This document shows positions 27,592 to 36,105 of a DNA stretch of 60,616 nt, in pieces. The notes below the pieces were generated by a model. It worked only from the letters and a program-made list of their open reading frames with translations. It searched no databases and was not told the DNA's origin. The stretch is from CAZUVM01 sp964623885 (GTDB lineage Bacteria > Verrucomicrobiota > Verrucomicrobiia > Limisphaerales > UBA8199): NCBI GenBank assembly GCA_964623885.1, contig CAZUVM010000159.1:1-60616 (forward strand), written 5' to 3'. The position numbers and the translations under genes are program-made. Every line of letters begins with the position of its first letter. Positions within the stretch are counted from its first letter, which is position 1.

Positions 27592-29631
27592 TTACTTGAG
27601 CGGCAGCTCGCAGGTGACACGCGTGCCGTGCGCGCCGTTGGCTTTGACTTCAAGCGACGCGCCGATCAGGCTCGCCCGGTAATTCATGATACGCAGACCC
27701 ATGCCGGTATGCTGGCCGCGCAGGTCGGGAAATGGCCGGCCATCACTCTGCACCGTTAGCCTGAGTTGATCCGAGCCGTTGGCGAGCGAAATGCCAACTT
27801 GCTTGGCCTTGCCGTGTTTGATGGCATTGGTGAGCGCCTCCTGCGCTATTTTATAAAGCTGGTTGATCGTGGGCGGTTCGAGCGACGGCAGCTTACCCAC
27901 CGGTTTAAATCGACAGCCGATTCTAAAAAGCTCGCGCGCCCTTTCCGCCAGGTGCTCCAGCGCCGTAGGGAGATCTTTTTGGGCAGCCTCCAGCGTCGCC
28001 AAATCGTGCGCCACGTCGCTGGCGTGCGTCATCGCTTCCTGGATCAACTGGTGAATCTTGCCTGCTTCTTCAGCCTGGACCGCGCCGGTCTGTTGCTTGG
28101 CTAGCTTAAGCTGCAGCCCTTTGGTCATGAGCGCGATGCCGGAAAGCTTTTGCCCGAGATCATCGTGCAGATCCAAACCGATCCGGCGGCGTTCTTGCTC
28201 GGTGATTTCCAGTAACTCGTTTTCGAGTCGCCGCCTTTCGGCCATGGCCGCCTGAAGTTTAGTGTTGGCCGATTTCAGTTCGCCAGTTCGCTGCTGGACG
28301 CGCAACTCGAGTTCGTCATGCGCCCGGCGCAGCGCTTCTTCCGCTCTGCGCCTTTGGATGAACTGTCCAATCTCGCTTCCAATCGCCCCCATCATGTTGG
28401 CCAGGATCGGGTCCGGTTCGAGCCGGCGCAGGGCAAAGAATTCCATAACTCCAAACAACGTACCCGTGCTTTGAATCGGGAACGCCATTCCGCTCTGCAA
28501 AGCGGCATCCTGGGCCGTCTGCCGTCGTGCCTTGGTAGCCACGTCGAGAAAGTCCGCATGCCAAACGCCCTTGCGTTCCTGCCAAACCTGGCCAGGCAGG
28601 CCAACTCCCGGCCCAAACTTCACCGAGCAGTTCACCGCCTTGAAAGCTTCGAGCGGTGCCGTGGAACAAGCGAGGTGAATTACGGTAGCGTGGAGTGCTT
28701 CGTCCGTTTTTCCCGGCATCCAGAGCACGCCCACGTCCACCTCCAGACTGCCCACGAGCGATTCGAGAATTGCGGAAGCCGCTTCCTCGAGCGATTGCGC
28801 GCCGGCCAAAAGACGTGTGATCGTATGCTCCGCAGCGAGCCGGACGCGGGCTCGCTTCCGTTCGGTGATGTCGGAGACCGAGCTGACCCAGCCGGTGATA
28901 TTTCCGAATGAATCACGCAAGGGTGTGATTTGCAGGAATACGTCAACCCGTTCTCCGGTTCGTTTGCGAAATCGCAGCTCCAGCCCGCCGGGAGGGGAGC
29001 CGCTCCTCAGCACATTGGCGAATGCCTCCGTGATCCCCTCTATTTCGCCGGGCGGCCAATACAGAAAAGGCGGATGCGCTCCGAGCAGCTCTTCGGCACG
29101 CCAGCCGACCATCGCACAGAAAGCTGGGTTCACATAGGTCTGGCGCCCTTCCAAATCTACCGCGGTAATCCCGGCGGGAACAGAGTGTTCGATCGCCTGG
29201 CGAAACACCTGCTCGACTTTGAGCTTTTCGTCCGCCCGGCGGCTGGCGCGTCGGACTTCCGCCTCGCGCAGCTCGCGCTCCACCGCCGGCCCAAGCCGTG
29301 CCAGGTTCCCCTTCATCACATAATCGTGCGCGCCAGCTTTCATCGCGGATACGGCAGTCCCTTCCGTGATGTGTCCGGACACAATGATGAACGGTAGATC
29401 GAGACCTTGTGACTTTACCAATTCCAGCGCTTCCAGGCCGTGGAACTTCGGCATCACATAGTCGGCGATTACCACGTCCCACCGTTCGCGCTGCAAGGCC
29501 GCTTCCATCGCTTCCCTCGTTTCAACCCGACGGCATGACGGGACGTAACCGGCGCGTTGCAACTCGATTTCGAGCAACAGCGCGTCGTTCTCCGAATCCT
29601 CGACAATTAAAACTTTCAGCGGATCGGGCAT
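27592..29631 (-). CDS. Sensor histidine kinase with N-terminal receiver, PAS and GAF domains
   Basis: This cytoplasmic kinase has 679 residues from ATG 29631 (MPDPLKVLIVEDSEND); the frame is open to 29907 but that part is not domain-like. Order: receiver domain (about 1-125, Asp in 'VVIADYVMP', Lys in 'YVMKGN'), PAS (about 145-265, 'MVGWRAEELLG'), GAF (about 280-430), coiled coil (about 440-490), a HisKA_3 dimerisation helix with the phospho-histidine in 'RRRIGLDLHDDLGQKLSG', and a HATPase (about 580-679, 'EALTNAIKHGKA', 'GMGLRIMNYRA'). No membrane segment is seen, so it senses an internal cue or a partner receiver. It follows the other PAS/GAF kinase by 79 nt on the same strand. No DNA-binding regulator is adjacent. 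Confidence 0.9.
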   Translation of the reverse strand: MPDPLKVLIVEDSENDALLLEIELQRAGYVPSCRRVETREAMEAALQRERWDVVIADYVMPKFHGLEALELVKSQGLDLPFIIVSGHITEGTAVSAMKAGAHDYVMKGNLARLGPAVERELREAEVRRASRRADEKLKVEQVFRQAIEHSVPAGITAVDLEGRQTYVNPAFCAMVGWRAEELLGAHPPFLYWPPGEIEGITEAFANVLRSGSPPGGLELRFRKRTGERVDVFLQITPLRDSFGNITGWVSSVSDITERKRARVRLAAEHTITRLLAGAQSLEEAASAILESLVGSLEVDVGVLWMPGKTDEALHATVIHLACSTAPLEAFKAVNCSVKFGPGVGLPGQVWQERKGVWHADFLDVATKARRQTAQDAALQSGMAFPIQSTGTLFGVMEFFALRRLEPDPILANMMGAIGSEIGQFIQRRRAEEALRRAHDELELRVQQRTGELKSANTKLQAAMAERRRLENELLEITEQERRRIGLDLHDDLGQKLSGIALMTKGLQLKLAKQQTGAVQAEEAGKIHQLIQEAMTHASDVAHDLATLEAAQKDLPTALEHLAERARELFRIGCRFKPVGKLPSLEPPTINQLYKIAQEALTNAIKHGKAKQVGISLANGSDQLRLTVQSDGRPFPDLRGQHTGMGLRIMNYRASLIGASLEVKANGAHGTRVTCELPLK

Positions 29632-29710
29632 AAGCTTGAACTCTGCAGAAAGCTCCGCGGTTGCGTCACCGCTGGGGAGGTCGCTGTCCTCCGCGCTTTT
29701 AAGACTGATA

Positions 29711-31456
29711 CTAACATAATGGCTGATCGGGCAACGTGAAATAAAATGTGGTCCCCTGGCTCGGCGCGCCCACGGCCCAGGCTCGGCCCCCATGCCGGTT
29801 GATGATGCGTTGAACGGTGGCCAAGCCAACGCCTGTCCCCGGAAATTCGCTCGCGGAGTGAAGCCGTTGGAAGACGCCAAATAACCGGTCAGCATGCGCC
29901 ATATCAAAACCTGCGCCGTTGTCGCGGATGAAAAACGCCCGTTGCGGGTCGCTCGTCATATTAAATTCAATGCGTGGCCGCGGCTGCTTGCCCGTAAATT
30001 TCCAGGCGTTCTGCAGCAGATTCTCTAGCACGATTCGCAGCAGTCCTTGGTCGCCACGGGCCTGAAGGTTACGAGCGATTTGGCATTCCGCTGCGCGTTG
30101 TGGTTCGCTGCGCCGCAGTTCTTCGACGATGCGATCCGCCAATGCGGAAAGATCGCAGTTCTGCCATTGGATTTCGCTGCGACTTACGCGCGACAGTTTG
30201 AGCAGATCTTCAATCAGCACGTCCATTTGAACGCTCGATTGGCAGGCGCGGCGCAGGAATTCCTGACCTTGTGCATCGAGGTTTCCTGCGTACCGCTCCA
30301 GCAATACTTCACTAAATCCGCGGATGCTCCGCAATGGAGCCCGCAAGTCATGGGACACCGAATAGCAAAATGCCTCTAACTCCTTGTTAATCGCCTCGAT
30401 TTGGGCCGTGCGCTGGCGCACCCGTTGCTCAAGGTTGGCGTTCAGTCGCAAGATTTCCTGCTCCGCGCGTTTGCGCTGCGTCAGGTCGACGATCACGGCC
30501 AGGCTGCCGCGGAGCCGCCCAGCTTCATCGTAAAGCGGCGAGGCCGAAATCAAAGTGTTCACCGTTCGTCCGTCAGGGAATACCAGATCCAGTTCCTCCC
30601 CGCGAACCGGCGCGCCCTGGCGCGCCACCCGCTGCATCGGCATCTCCTCGAAAGGAATCTCCTGGCCATCGCGCAAAAGCCGAAAAGGTCGTTTTGCGGC
30701 ATCACCTGCCTCAGACAAAACAATGACTCCGTTGGCTCCAAACAAGGCCTGGCACGCTGGATTGCCAGTAAGCGTGCGACACTCCGGGTCGTGGCTTACC
30801 GCGATGCCGACCGGCGCGACGTTGAAAATAGTCTGCAACTCCTCCAGGTGGCGCCGCAGTTCTCGATTCAGCCGTTGGATCTCCTCCTCCGCTCGGATGC
30901 GAGCCAGGGCACCCGAGCAATGCTCAGCCAATGCCTGCAATGTGGCTAGATCCTGTTCTGAATAAGCATTTGCGCGATAGCTTTGGATGGAAAAAATACC
31001 TATGGCCTGTTGTTCGTCTCGTAAAGGCACATACATCAGCGATGCGGAAGGCCGATTGTTGTCGCCCAATGGGATGAACCCCTGTTCGAAGGCAGGCGGG
31101 TCGCTGCGCAGGATCAGGCGCGCTCCGTCTCGTAGCACCTCGAATGCTATCGCACCGGGTTGCCGCTCCTGCAAAGCGAACTCAGTTCGTTTGCCGTTCA
31201 CGGTGTCGACACAGAAGACCGTCTCCATTGTGTTCTGTCGCGAAGACCACAGATCCAGCACGCAAGCATCCCAGCCAAAGAGCGCATCTGCGGCTTCGGC
31301 TATGATTTGGGCCGCACCTCGAGGATTTGTGGCCGAACTCAAACGGCGGCCCAGTTCGGAGAAGGCATTAGCGTGCCGAGCCGCTCGTTCGGCTTGTGTC
31401 ATCTTTGCCTCCGACACCCGATCGGGCGCCGTGTCGGTTTCTGAAACGTGCTCCAT
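29711..31456 (-). CDS. Soluble GAF/PAS sensor histidine kinase (HisKA type)
   Basis: This protein has 581 residues from ATG 31456 (MEHVSETDTAPD); ATG 31402 is a second choice, and the longer frame to 31606 overlaps the divergent promoter region. GAF domain at about 25-190 ('LYVPLRDEQQAIGIFSIQSY'), PAS at about 205-330 ('FNVAPVGIAVSHDPECRTL'), coiled coil, then HisKA with the H-box 'FCYSVSHDLRAPLRSI' and HATPase motifs 'ENLLQNAWKF', 'IRDNGAGFDM' and 'GTGVGLATVQRII'. The 'SHDLRAPLRSIRGFSE' form is typical of phytochrome-like and PAS/GAF kinases. No membrane segment. It leads a two-kinase unit and probably signals to a detached regulator such as the CheY-like protein at 9.5 kb (inference by type). 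Confidence 0.9.
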   Translation of the reverse strand: MEHVSETDTAPDRVSEAKMTQAERAARHANAFSELGRRLSSATNPRGAAQIIAEAADALFGWDACVLDLWSSRQNTMETVFCVDTVNGKRTEFALQERQPGAIAFEVLRDGARLILRSDPPAFEQGFIPLGDNNRPSASLMYVPLRDEQQAIGIFSIQSYRANAYSEQDLATLQALAEHCSGALARIRAEEEIQRLNRELRRHLEELQTIFNVAPVGIAVSHDPECRTLTGNPACQALFGANGVIVLSEAGDAAKRPFRLLRDGQEIPFEEMPMQRVARQGAPVRGEELDLVFPDGRTVNTLISASPLYDEAGRLRGSLAVIVDLTQRKRAEQEILRLNANLEQRVRQRTAQIEAINKELEAFCYSVSHDLRAPLRSIRGFSEVLLERYAGNLDAQGQEFLRRACQSSVQMDVLIEDLLKLSRVSRSEIQWQNCDLSALADRIVEELRRSEPQRAAECQIARNLQARGDQGLLRIVLENLLQNAWKFTGKQPRPRIEFNMTSDPQRAFFIRDNGAGFDMAHADRLFGVFQRLHSASEFPGTGVGLATVQRIINRHGGRAWAVGAPSQGTTFYFTLPDQPLC

Positions 31457-31712
31457 AGCAGCAGCATCGGCGTTAACACCAGGGCGCTCACCATTTAAAT
31501 GAGCAGCACGACCACCATCGCATTTCGTCGAGCGCGACCATATCAGATTGGATAACTGGCTACAATCATCGGTGCGCCGGCACATAGGATGCCAAGCCAA
31601 CTGCATTTTAGTCGCCCTCGACTATGGGGCCTGCACACGAGAGCACGATGGGGTATACACCCCAACGGCTTGCTCGACATCCCGCAACACGCGTTTTACC
31701 ATCTCTGCCGCG

Positions 31713-32585
31713 ATGAGCACACGACTGGCGGTGCACAAAACCTATAAGCTTTTCATCGGCGGTAATTTCGTCCGGAGCGAAAGCGGTCGCTGGTTGCCGG
31801 CGTTGTCTCCTGCCGGCGCAATCCTCGAGAACGTGTGCCATGCCTCGCGCAAGGATTTTCGCGATGCGGCAGTTGCCGCGCGGGCTGCAAGCGCCGGTTG
31901 GGCCAAAAAAACCGCTTATTTGCGAGGTCAAATTCTTTACCGTGCGGCCGAGATGCTTGAGAATCGGTCGAGCGAATTGGTTCATGAAATTACGCGCTCC
32001 ACCGGGGCTGAAACAAAGGAAGCGCAGCGCGAGGTGGCGCTGACGACTGACCGCCTGGTCTATTTTGCGGGTTGGTGCGACAAATACTCTCAACTGTTCG
32101 GCTGCGTTAACCCGGTCGCGAGTTCGCACTTCAATTTTACTACACCTGAGCCGACTGGTGTCGTGACGGTGTTGGCCCCGGATTTCCCCTCGCTGCTGCC
32201 CTTGGTGTCGTTGCTGGCTCCCGTGATCCTCACCGGGAACACAGCTATCGTGCTTGCTTCGGATACTTGTCCACTGGTGGCAGCCACCTTTGCAGAGATT
32301 CTTGCCACCAGCGACCTGCCAGCCGGGGTTGTGAACCTGCTGACCGGACGGCGACAGGATTTGGTTGGGCACATTGCCGGTCATATGGACGTGAACGCTA
32401 TCGTGGACGGAGTAGGAGACCCGGGTTTGCGAAGAGAACTTCAAAGTGGCACGGCTTTGAACCTCAAGCGCTATTGCAGTCACGCGATTGGTGCTGAGGA
32501 GTGGGTTGCCTCGCCAGCTGAAGATCCATACTGGATTCTGGATACAGTGGAGTATAAAACGGCCTGGCATCCTATTGGCTTGTAA
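31713..32585 (+). CDS. Short aldehyde-dehydrogenase-like protein lacking the catalytic half
   Basis: The protein has 290 residues from ATG 31713; an upstream start at 31548 would overlap the divergent kinase gene. It matches the first part of aldehyde dehydrogenases: 'KLFIGGNFVRSESGRWLPAL', 'VAAARAASAGWAKKTAYLRGQILYR', the 'PTGVVTVLAPDFPSLLPLVS' cofactor strand and 'GVVNLLTGRRQDLV'. It stops before the segment with the catalytic Cys and Glu; 'SGTALNLKRYC' replaces the ELGGK region. A conserved short ALDH of this length often sits beside a full ALDH and deoC, where it may be a pseudoenzyme subunit. Here no partner is in the window. It is therefore probably not a fresh pseudogene: the C-terminus 'VEYKTAWHPIGL' is family-like. 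Confidence 0.8.
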   Translation: MSTRLAVHKTYKLFIGGNFVRSESGRWLPALSPAGAILENVCHASRKDFRDAAVAARAASAGWAKKTAYLRGQILYRAAEMLENRSSELVHEITRSTGAETKEAQREVALTTDRLVYFAGWCDKYSQLFGCVNPVASSHFNFTTPEPTGVVTVLAPDFPSLLPLVSLLAPVILTGNTAIVLASDTCPLVAATFAEILATSDLPAGVVNLLTGRRQDLVGHIAGHMDVNAIVDGVGDPGLRRELQSGTALNLKRYCSHAIGAEEWVASPAEDPYWILDTVEYKTAWHPIGL

Positions 32586-32678
32586 ACCGATATGAGGAAG
32601 CGGGTCCGGATAGGCATCGTGAGGCCATGAAAACTGCCCGGTTGAATCTGACATCGGTTTATCGCATCCTCGAGGGCA

Positions 32679-33212
32679 ATGAGCGAACTATCGACTTGGG
32701 TTGTTAGCTGTGGTTGCGCACTGGCTCTTCTGATGCTTGGAGGTTGCGGCAAGCCGGCGGATGCGTCGGTGAACGCACCGGCTGATCCTGGCGAACCCAC
32801 GCAGGCGCAGCCCAAACTGCAGACGATGAAGATCTTCATCGGGCCGGAACAAATGAATGCCGAACTGGCGCTAACATCAGTGCAGATACGGACCGGGATG
32901 ATGTATCGAACCAACCGGTTGGGTGAGAATGAAGGGATGTTGTTTCCGTTGCCCGGGAATCAGCGCGCCTCTTTTTGGATGAAACATTGCCCGGTCCCGC
33001 TTTCGGCTGCCTACATTAATCCCGATGGCATCATTGAGGAAATCCACCTGCTCGAGGCCAACAACACCAACCCGGTGGTGGCGGCATCGGAGAATATCCG
33101 GTTTGTGCTGGAGACATCGGAAGGCTGGTTTGCCCGTCATCACATTCAGCCCGGCACTGCTGTGGCTACGGAACGCGGATCGCTGATGGACACGTTTTTC
33201 GGCAAGCACTAA
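32679..33212 (+). CDS. DUF192 lipoprotein
   Basis: This 177-residue protein begins with a lipoprotein signal peptide; the lipobox 'LLMLGGC' puts the acylated Cys near residue 24. A Pro/Ala-rich linker follows, then the DUF192 beta-barrel domain ('ELALTSVQIRTGMMYR', 'GMLFPLPGNQRASFWMKHCPVPLSAAYINPDGII'). The 'GM(M/L)xR...FWMKN' pattern is the family hallmark; here Asn is replaced by His (MKHC). DUF192 proteins are small periplasmic or extracellular proteins of unsettled function. A GAGG precedes ATG 32679. Convergent with the HAD gene. Confidence 0.9.
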   Translation: MSELSTWVVSCGCALALLMLGGCGKPADASVNAPADPGEPTQAQPKLQTMKIFIGPEQMNAELALTSVQIRTGMMYRTNRLGENEGMLFPLPGNQRASFWMKHCPVPLSAAYINPDGIIEEIHLLEANNTNPVVAASENIRFVLETSEGWFARHHIQPGTAVATERGSLMDTFFGKH

Positions 33213-33228
33213 GTGCGGTTAGGTCCGA

Positions 33229-33297
33229 AACCCGAAACAAGGCCGAGGGCCGAAGGTCGAAAGCGACGGGGTTGCTAACCAATTCCGATTTCGGGTT
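33229..33297. repeat. Inverted repeat between convergent genes
   Basis: AACCCGAAA (33229-33237) and TTTCGGGTT (33289-33297) are perfect inverted repeats separated by 51 nt, with a T-rich stretch just after on the plus strand (TCTTCTTTCTTT). It may end transcription of the DUF192 gene, the HAD gene or both. The long loop makes this tentative. Confidence 0.4.
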
Positions 33298-33309
33298 GGT
33301 CTTCTTTCT

Positions 33310-33996
33310 TTAACGAAGTGGTCGGCTACAAACCGAGGAAAGCTGGTCCAAACAGGTAATTACGCCTCGTGAACGTCGTTTTCCGGATCTCCGCAACAGC
33401 AAAGCGTTAAACCCTGCTGCATGGGCGCCGTGGACGTCGTGGTCACTGTCATCACCGACGTGCAGGATGGCATTCGGAGATAACCTGAGACGTTCAGCCG
33501 CGCGATGGAAGATGGCCGCATCCGGCTTCGCGCAATCTGCTTCAGCCGAGACCACAATGACCTCGAACCATCGATCGAGATCGAGTCGGCGCAGCAACGG
33601 GCGCAAACGCTCGTCCCAATTTGAAATCACCGCCAATTTCAATTTCTGACTGGATAGCGCTGTGAGAGTGGGAACGACATCCTTAAATAGGCTCCATGAT
33701 TTGGGCTGGCTGAAACAATCGTATAATTCGTCGAAAAATGTCCGGCTGGGCTTGCGCAACGTCATTCCGCAGAAAACCTCGTCGACCAACTCAGCCCAGG
33801 CCGCCCGTGAATGCTGGAACTTGGGTCGCGCCTTGCAGGCGGCAGCAAACCGGCCGTTCAACTTGACCGGCGATATATCGGGATACCCATTGCCGGCCGC
33901 GACCTGGGCGTAAATGTGACCCACCGATGGATAGGGTTCGATCAGCGTGCCGCCGACGTCGAAGGTGATCGCTCGGATCCGTGCTGAAGCCGCCAT
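33310..33996 (-). CDS. HAD-superfamily hydrolase, HDHD3-like
   Basis: This 228-residue cytoplasmic phosphatase-like protein starts at ATG 33996. Motif I is 'ITFDVGGTLIEPYPSVG', with the second Asp replaced by Gly, as in HDHD3/DREG-2 members. Motif II is 'AVISNWDERL', Lys is in 'DCAKPDAAIFHRA' and motif IV in 'ILHVGDDSDHDVHGAHAAGF'. The cap domain is small and helical. The missing acid/base Asp suggests weak or specialised activity. It starts 2 nt after the folC stop and is translated with it. Substrate unknown. Confidence 0.9.
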   Translation of the reverse strand: MAASARIRAITFDVGGTLIEPYPSVGHIYAQVAAGNGYPDISPVKLNGRFAAACKARPKFQHSRAAWAELVDEVFCGMTLRKPSRTFFDELYDCFSQPKSWSLFKDVVPTLTALSSQKLKLAVISNWDERLRPLLRRLDLDRWFEVIVVSAEADCAKPDAAIFHRAAERLRLSPNAILHVGDDSDHDVHGAHAAGFNALLLRRSGKRRSRGVITCLDQLSSVCSRPLR

Positions 33997-33998
33997 GC

Positions 33999-35318
33999 TC
34001 AAGCTTGAAGTCCTAATGAGAGGGCGGCGGGCGCGCCCCATTCATTGAGGGCGCGCTCGTCTTCGGATTTTCCGGCAGCAAGACCGAGAGTTTCCATGGC
34101 TTCGCCAATCAGATACAGCGAGCCGGCAATGGTGACAAACTTATCTGAGGCCGTGTCGGCGAGGGCGTCCGAAAACGAGAGGCACTCCCGAATCAAGGCT
34201 TCCGGATTGGCGCGGCGGCAAACCTCGGCCAACCCATGGGGTTCGGCAGTGCGTTCGCTGTGGACCGGCACGAGCAGTATGTGCCGAGCCAGCGGAGCCA
34301 GCAGTTCGCACATCGCCGGCCAATCTTTATCGCGCAAGATTCCAAGAATGAGTGCCGGTTTGGCTGCAGGAAAGTATTGCTTCAAAGCGGTCGCCAGCGT
34401 TTCTGCGCCGCCGATGTTATGGGCGCCATCGAGCAATACCTGCTGCCCGGTCGCTCGGGTGATCAATTGCAAGCGGCCAGGCCAATAGAGTTTGCCCAAG
34501 CCGGCCCGGACAGCCGTCTCGGTCACAGGTAATTTAGGTAATAGCACGCGCACTGCGGCGAGAGCGACGGCTGCGTTCATCCGTTGGTGGTGACCAAGCA
34601 GCGGCAATTCGATCGAATCCAGAGGCGGCTCGCGCAGCGCATCACGCGAGACCGTGGTCAGCGGGGCTTCCCGTGCGACCGCGGTTTTCGCAATCACTTC
34701 GAAAGCCTCCGGGGCATCAGCTGCGGTGATAGCCGGAACGCCCGGTTTTATGATGCCGGCTTTTTCGGCCGCAATGCTGGCCAGGGTCTCACCCAGCCAC
34801 TTTTGGTGATCGTATTGAATGTTGGTGATGATACTTGCCAGCGGGGTGACGATATTGGTTGCGTCGAGTCGCCCGCCCAAGCCGGTTTCCCAGACCACCA
34901 GGTCGCAGCCTCGAATGGCGAAGTGACGCAACGCCATGACCGTGACGACTTCAAAAAAAGTCGGATGGGCCTCGCTTGCGCCGGGGCTCCAACCGCGCCG
35001 CAAGAGCTCCTGCATCTCTGCGACTAGTTGGACGATTTCGGATTGAGAGATGAGTTCGCGATTGATTTGGATCCGCTCACCAAAGGCAACCAGGTGCGGC
35101 GAAGTGAACAAGCCGACCCGTAGTCCAGCCGCCCGGTAAATGCTCTCGAGCATGGCACAGGTAGAACCCTTTCCGTTCGTGCCTGCGACGTGAATGAACC
35201 GCAGCCGCTCCTGCGGGTTGCCCGCCAACTCCGCCAATTTGAACGTGTTCTCAAGCCCGAATTTGGCACCAAACCAACGCAGGCTGTACAGAAATCGGAT
35301 GACGTCAGAATAGGTCAC
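33999..35318 (-). CDS. folC: Folylpolyglutamate synthase / dihydrofolate synthase
   Basis: This cytoplasmic ligase adds glutamate to dihydropteroate and folates using ATP. It has 439 residues, normal length. GTG 35318 starts 'MTYSDVIRFLYSL', the usual FolC opening; the P-loop is 'HVAGTNGKGSTCAML'; 'VWETGLGGRLDATNIV' and 'IQYDHQKWLGETLASIAAEKAGIIK' are Mur-ligase-family motifs; the C-terminal domain carries 'LLDGAHNIGGAE'. It lies in a minus-strand run after kdsB, pyrG and the nucleotidyltransferase pair, with a stem-loop just upstream. Confidence 0.94.
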   Translation of the reverse strand: MTYSDVIRFLYSLRWFGAKFGLENTFKLAELAGNPQERLRFIHVAGTNGKGSTCAMLESIYRAAGLRVGLFTSPHLVAFGERIQINRELISQSEIVQLVAEMQELLRRGWSPGASEAHPTFFEVVTVMALRHFAIRGCDLVVWETGLGGRLDATNIVTPLASIITNIQYDHQKWLGETLASIAAEKAGIIKPGVPAITAADAPEAFEVIAKTAVAREAPLTTVSRDALREPPLDSIELPLLGHHQRMNAAVALAAVRVLLPKLPVTETAVRAGLGKLYWPGRLQLITRATGQQVLLDGAHNIGGAETLATALKQYFPAAKPALILGILRDKDWPAMCELLAPLARHILLVPVHSERTAEPHGLAEVCRRANPEALIRECLSFSDALADTASDKFVTIAGSLYLIGEAMETLGLAAGKSEDERALNEWGAPAALSLGLQA

Positions 35319-35340
35319 GGGTTTTTGATGAATATAGGAG

Positions 35341-35380
35341 ACGGAGCATGCGCTGGTGGGACTGCTTCAGCGAGCTCCGT
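35341..35380. repeat. Stem-loop upstream of folC
   Basis: ACGGAGC (35341-35347) pairs with GCTCCGT (35374-35380), and an inner CGCTG/CAGCG stem (35351-35355 / 35368-35372) extends it to 12 paired bases. It sits in the folC leader, 22 nt before the start. No T-run follows, so it may modulate expression or decay of the messenger rather than terminate it. Confidence 0.4.
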
Positions 35381-35385
35381 GGTGA

Positions 35386-35604
35386 TCACAATACAAATTC
35401 AACCGCGCATTTTTCGCGTTCGCCAAGCTCCTCTTGAGTGGCAGGAAAAAGTCGCGAGTACTCCTCGCACAAGGCGAAAGCGGCGCTGGTATCGAGCCGC
35501 TTTGTGGAATCGTCCATTCCGCTCCAGTCAGGAAATTCTAGCTTAGCGGCATCAGGATTGGCCGCAGGCTCGCCGGATCTTTTCGTAGAACTCGCTGGTG
35601 CCAT
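35386..35604 (-). CDS. Small partner protein of the nucleotidyltransferase gene
   Basis: This is a 72-residue protein from ATG 35604, overlapping the end of the nucleotidyltransferase gene by 53 nt in another frame. The core 'KLEFPDWSGMDDSTKRLDTSAAFALCEEY' and the end 'EREKCAVEFVL' look like real conserved protein, with a hydrophilic N-terminus and one predicted helix. I recall similar small proteins after AbiEii-like nucleotidyltransferases; function unknown. The overlap implies coupled translation. Confidence 0.6.
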   Translation of the reverse strand: MAPASSTKRSGEPAANPDAAKLEFPDWSGMDDSTKRLDTSAAFALCEEYSRLFPATQEELGEREKCAVEFVL

Positions 35605-36088
35605 GTTTCAAAAAAAGTTGGCGCCACTCGGAGGCATTAATGTCCAGCCGATTGGCCTGGATTAAACGTATCACATCGTCCGCGTCCTTTACAATCCGGC
35701 GCTCGCTACCATGCTTGATGGCGTGACACTTAAGCGCCAGCAAATGGGCCAAGGAGACGATTCTGGCTGGGACTGTCCCCGGAGGTGCCGGCACCGATTC
35801 TGCCGCGAGCTTTCCGAAGGTCTCGGAGTTCACGATCATTAAATCGAGCGGCTGATCTTGCGTGTTGCCGGGATTGAACTGCACGAACGTGGCAGCTTCG
35901 CGGTAAAGTTTATACCCGAGTCTTGACGCCAACTGCCGCCATTGCCCAGTGTCTTCCTGGCGGATGATGAAATCCAAATCGAACGTGTTGCGCTGGTGAC
36001 CGTGAGCGATCACTGCATGACCGCCAGCGATAAGGAACAACAAATTCGATTCATTGGCTCCAGCCGTGACTTTTTGCAATGCGGACAC
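35552..36088 (-). CDS. AbiEii-like / DUF6036-like nucleotidyltransferase
   Basis: This 178-residue nucleotidyltransferase-fold protein has the motif 'LIAGGHAVIAHGHQRNTFDLDFII'. The 'GGHAV' loop and the 'DLDFII' acidic pair are the active site. The helix 'ARIVSLAHLLALKCHAIKHG' followed by 'KDADDVIRLIQ' is the standard second half of this group. I chose GTG 36088; a GTG at 36142 would overlap the pyrG end, and TTG 36079 is possible. Related proteins form toxins of AbiE-type systems or housekeeping-like nucleotidyltransferases. With the small gene that overlaps its 3' end it forms a two-gene module inserted between pyrG and folC. Confidence 0.75.
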   Translation of the reverse strand: MSALQKVTAGANESNLLFLIAGGHAVIAHGHQRNTFDLDFIIRQEDTGQWRQLASRLGYKLYREAATFVQFNPGNTQDQPLDLMIVNSETFGKLAAESVPAPPGTVPARIVSLAHLLALKCHAIKHGSERRIVKDADDVIRLIQANRLDINASEWRQLFLKHGTSEFYEKIRRACGQS

Positions 36089-36105
36089 GCAAATTAGTGC
36101 AGCAC

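Noticed and set aside
31713..32585. Aldehyde dehydrogenase pseudogene
   Set aside because: The frame is intact and its length matches a conserved short ALDH family; a degraded 3' part was not seen after the stop.
31608..32654. 348-residue minus-strand open frame opposite the short ALDH gene
   Set aside because: Antisense shadow without recognisable domain; the plus strand matches the ALDH family throughout.
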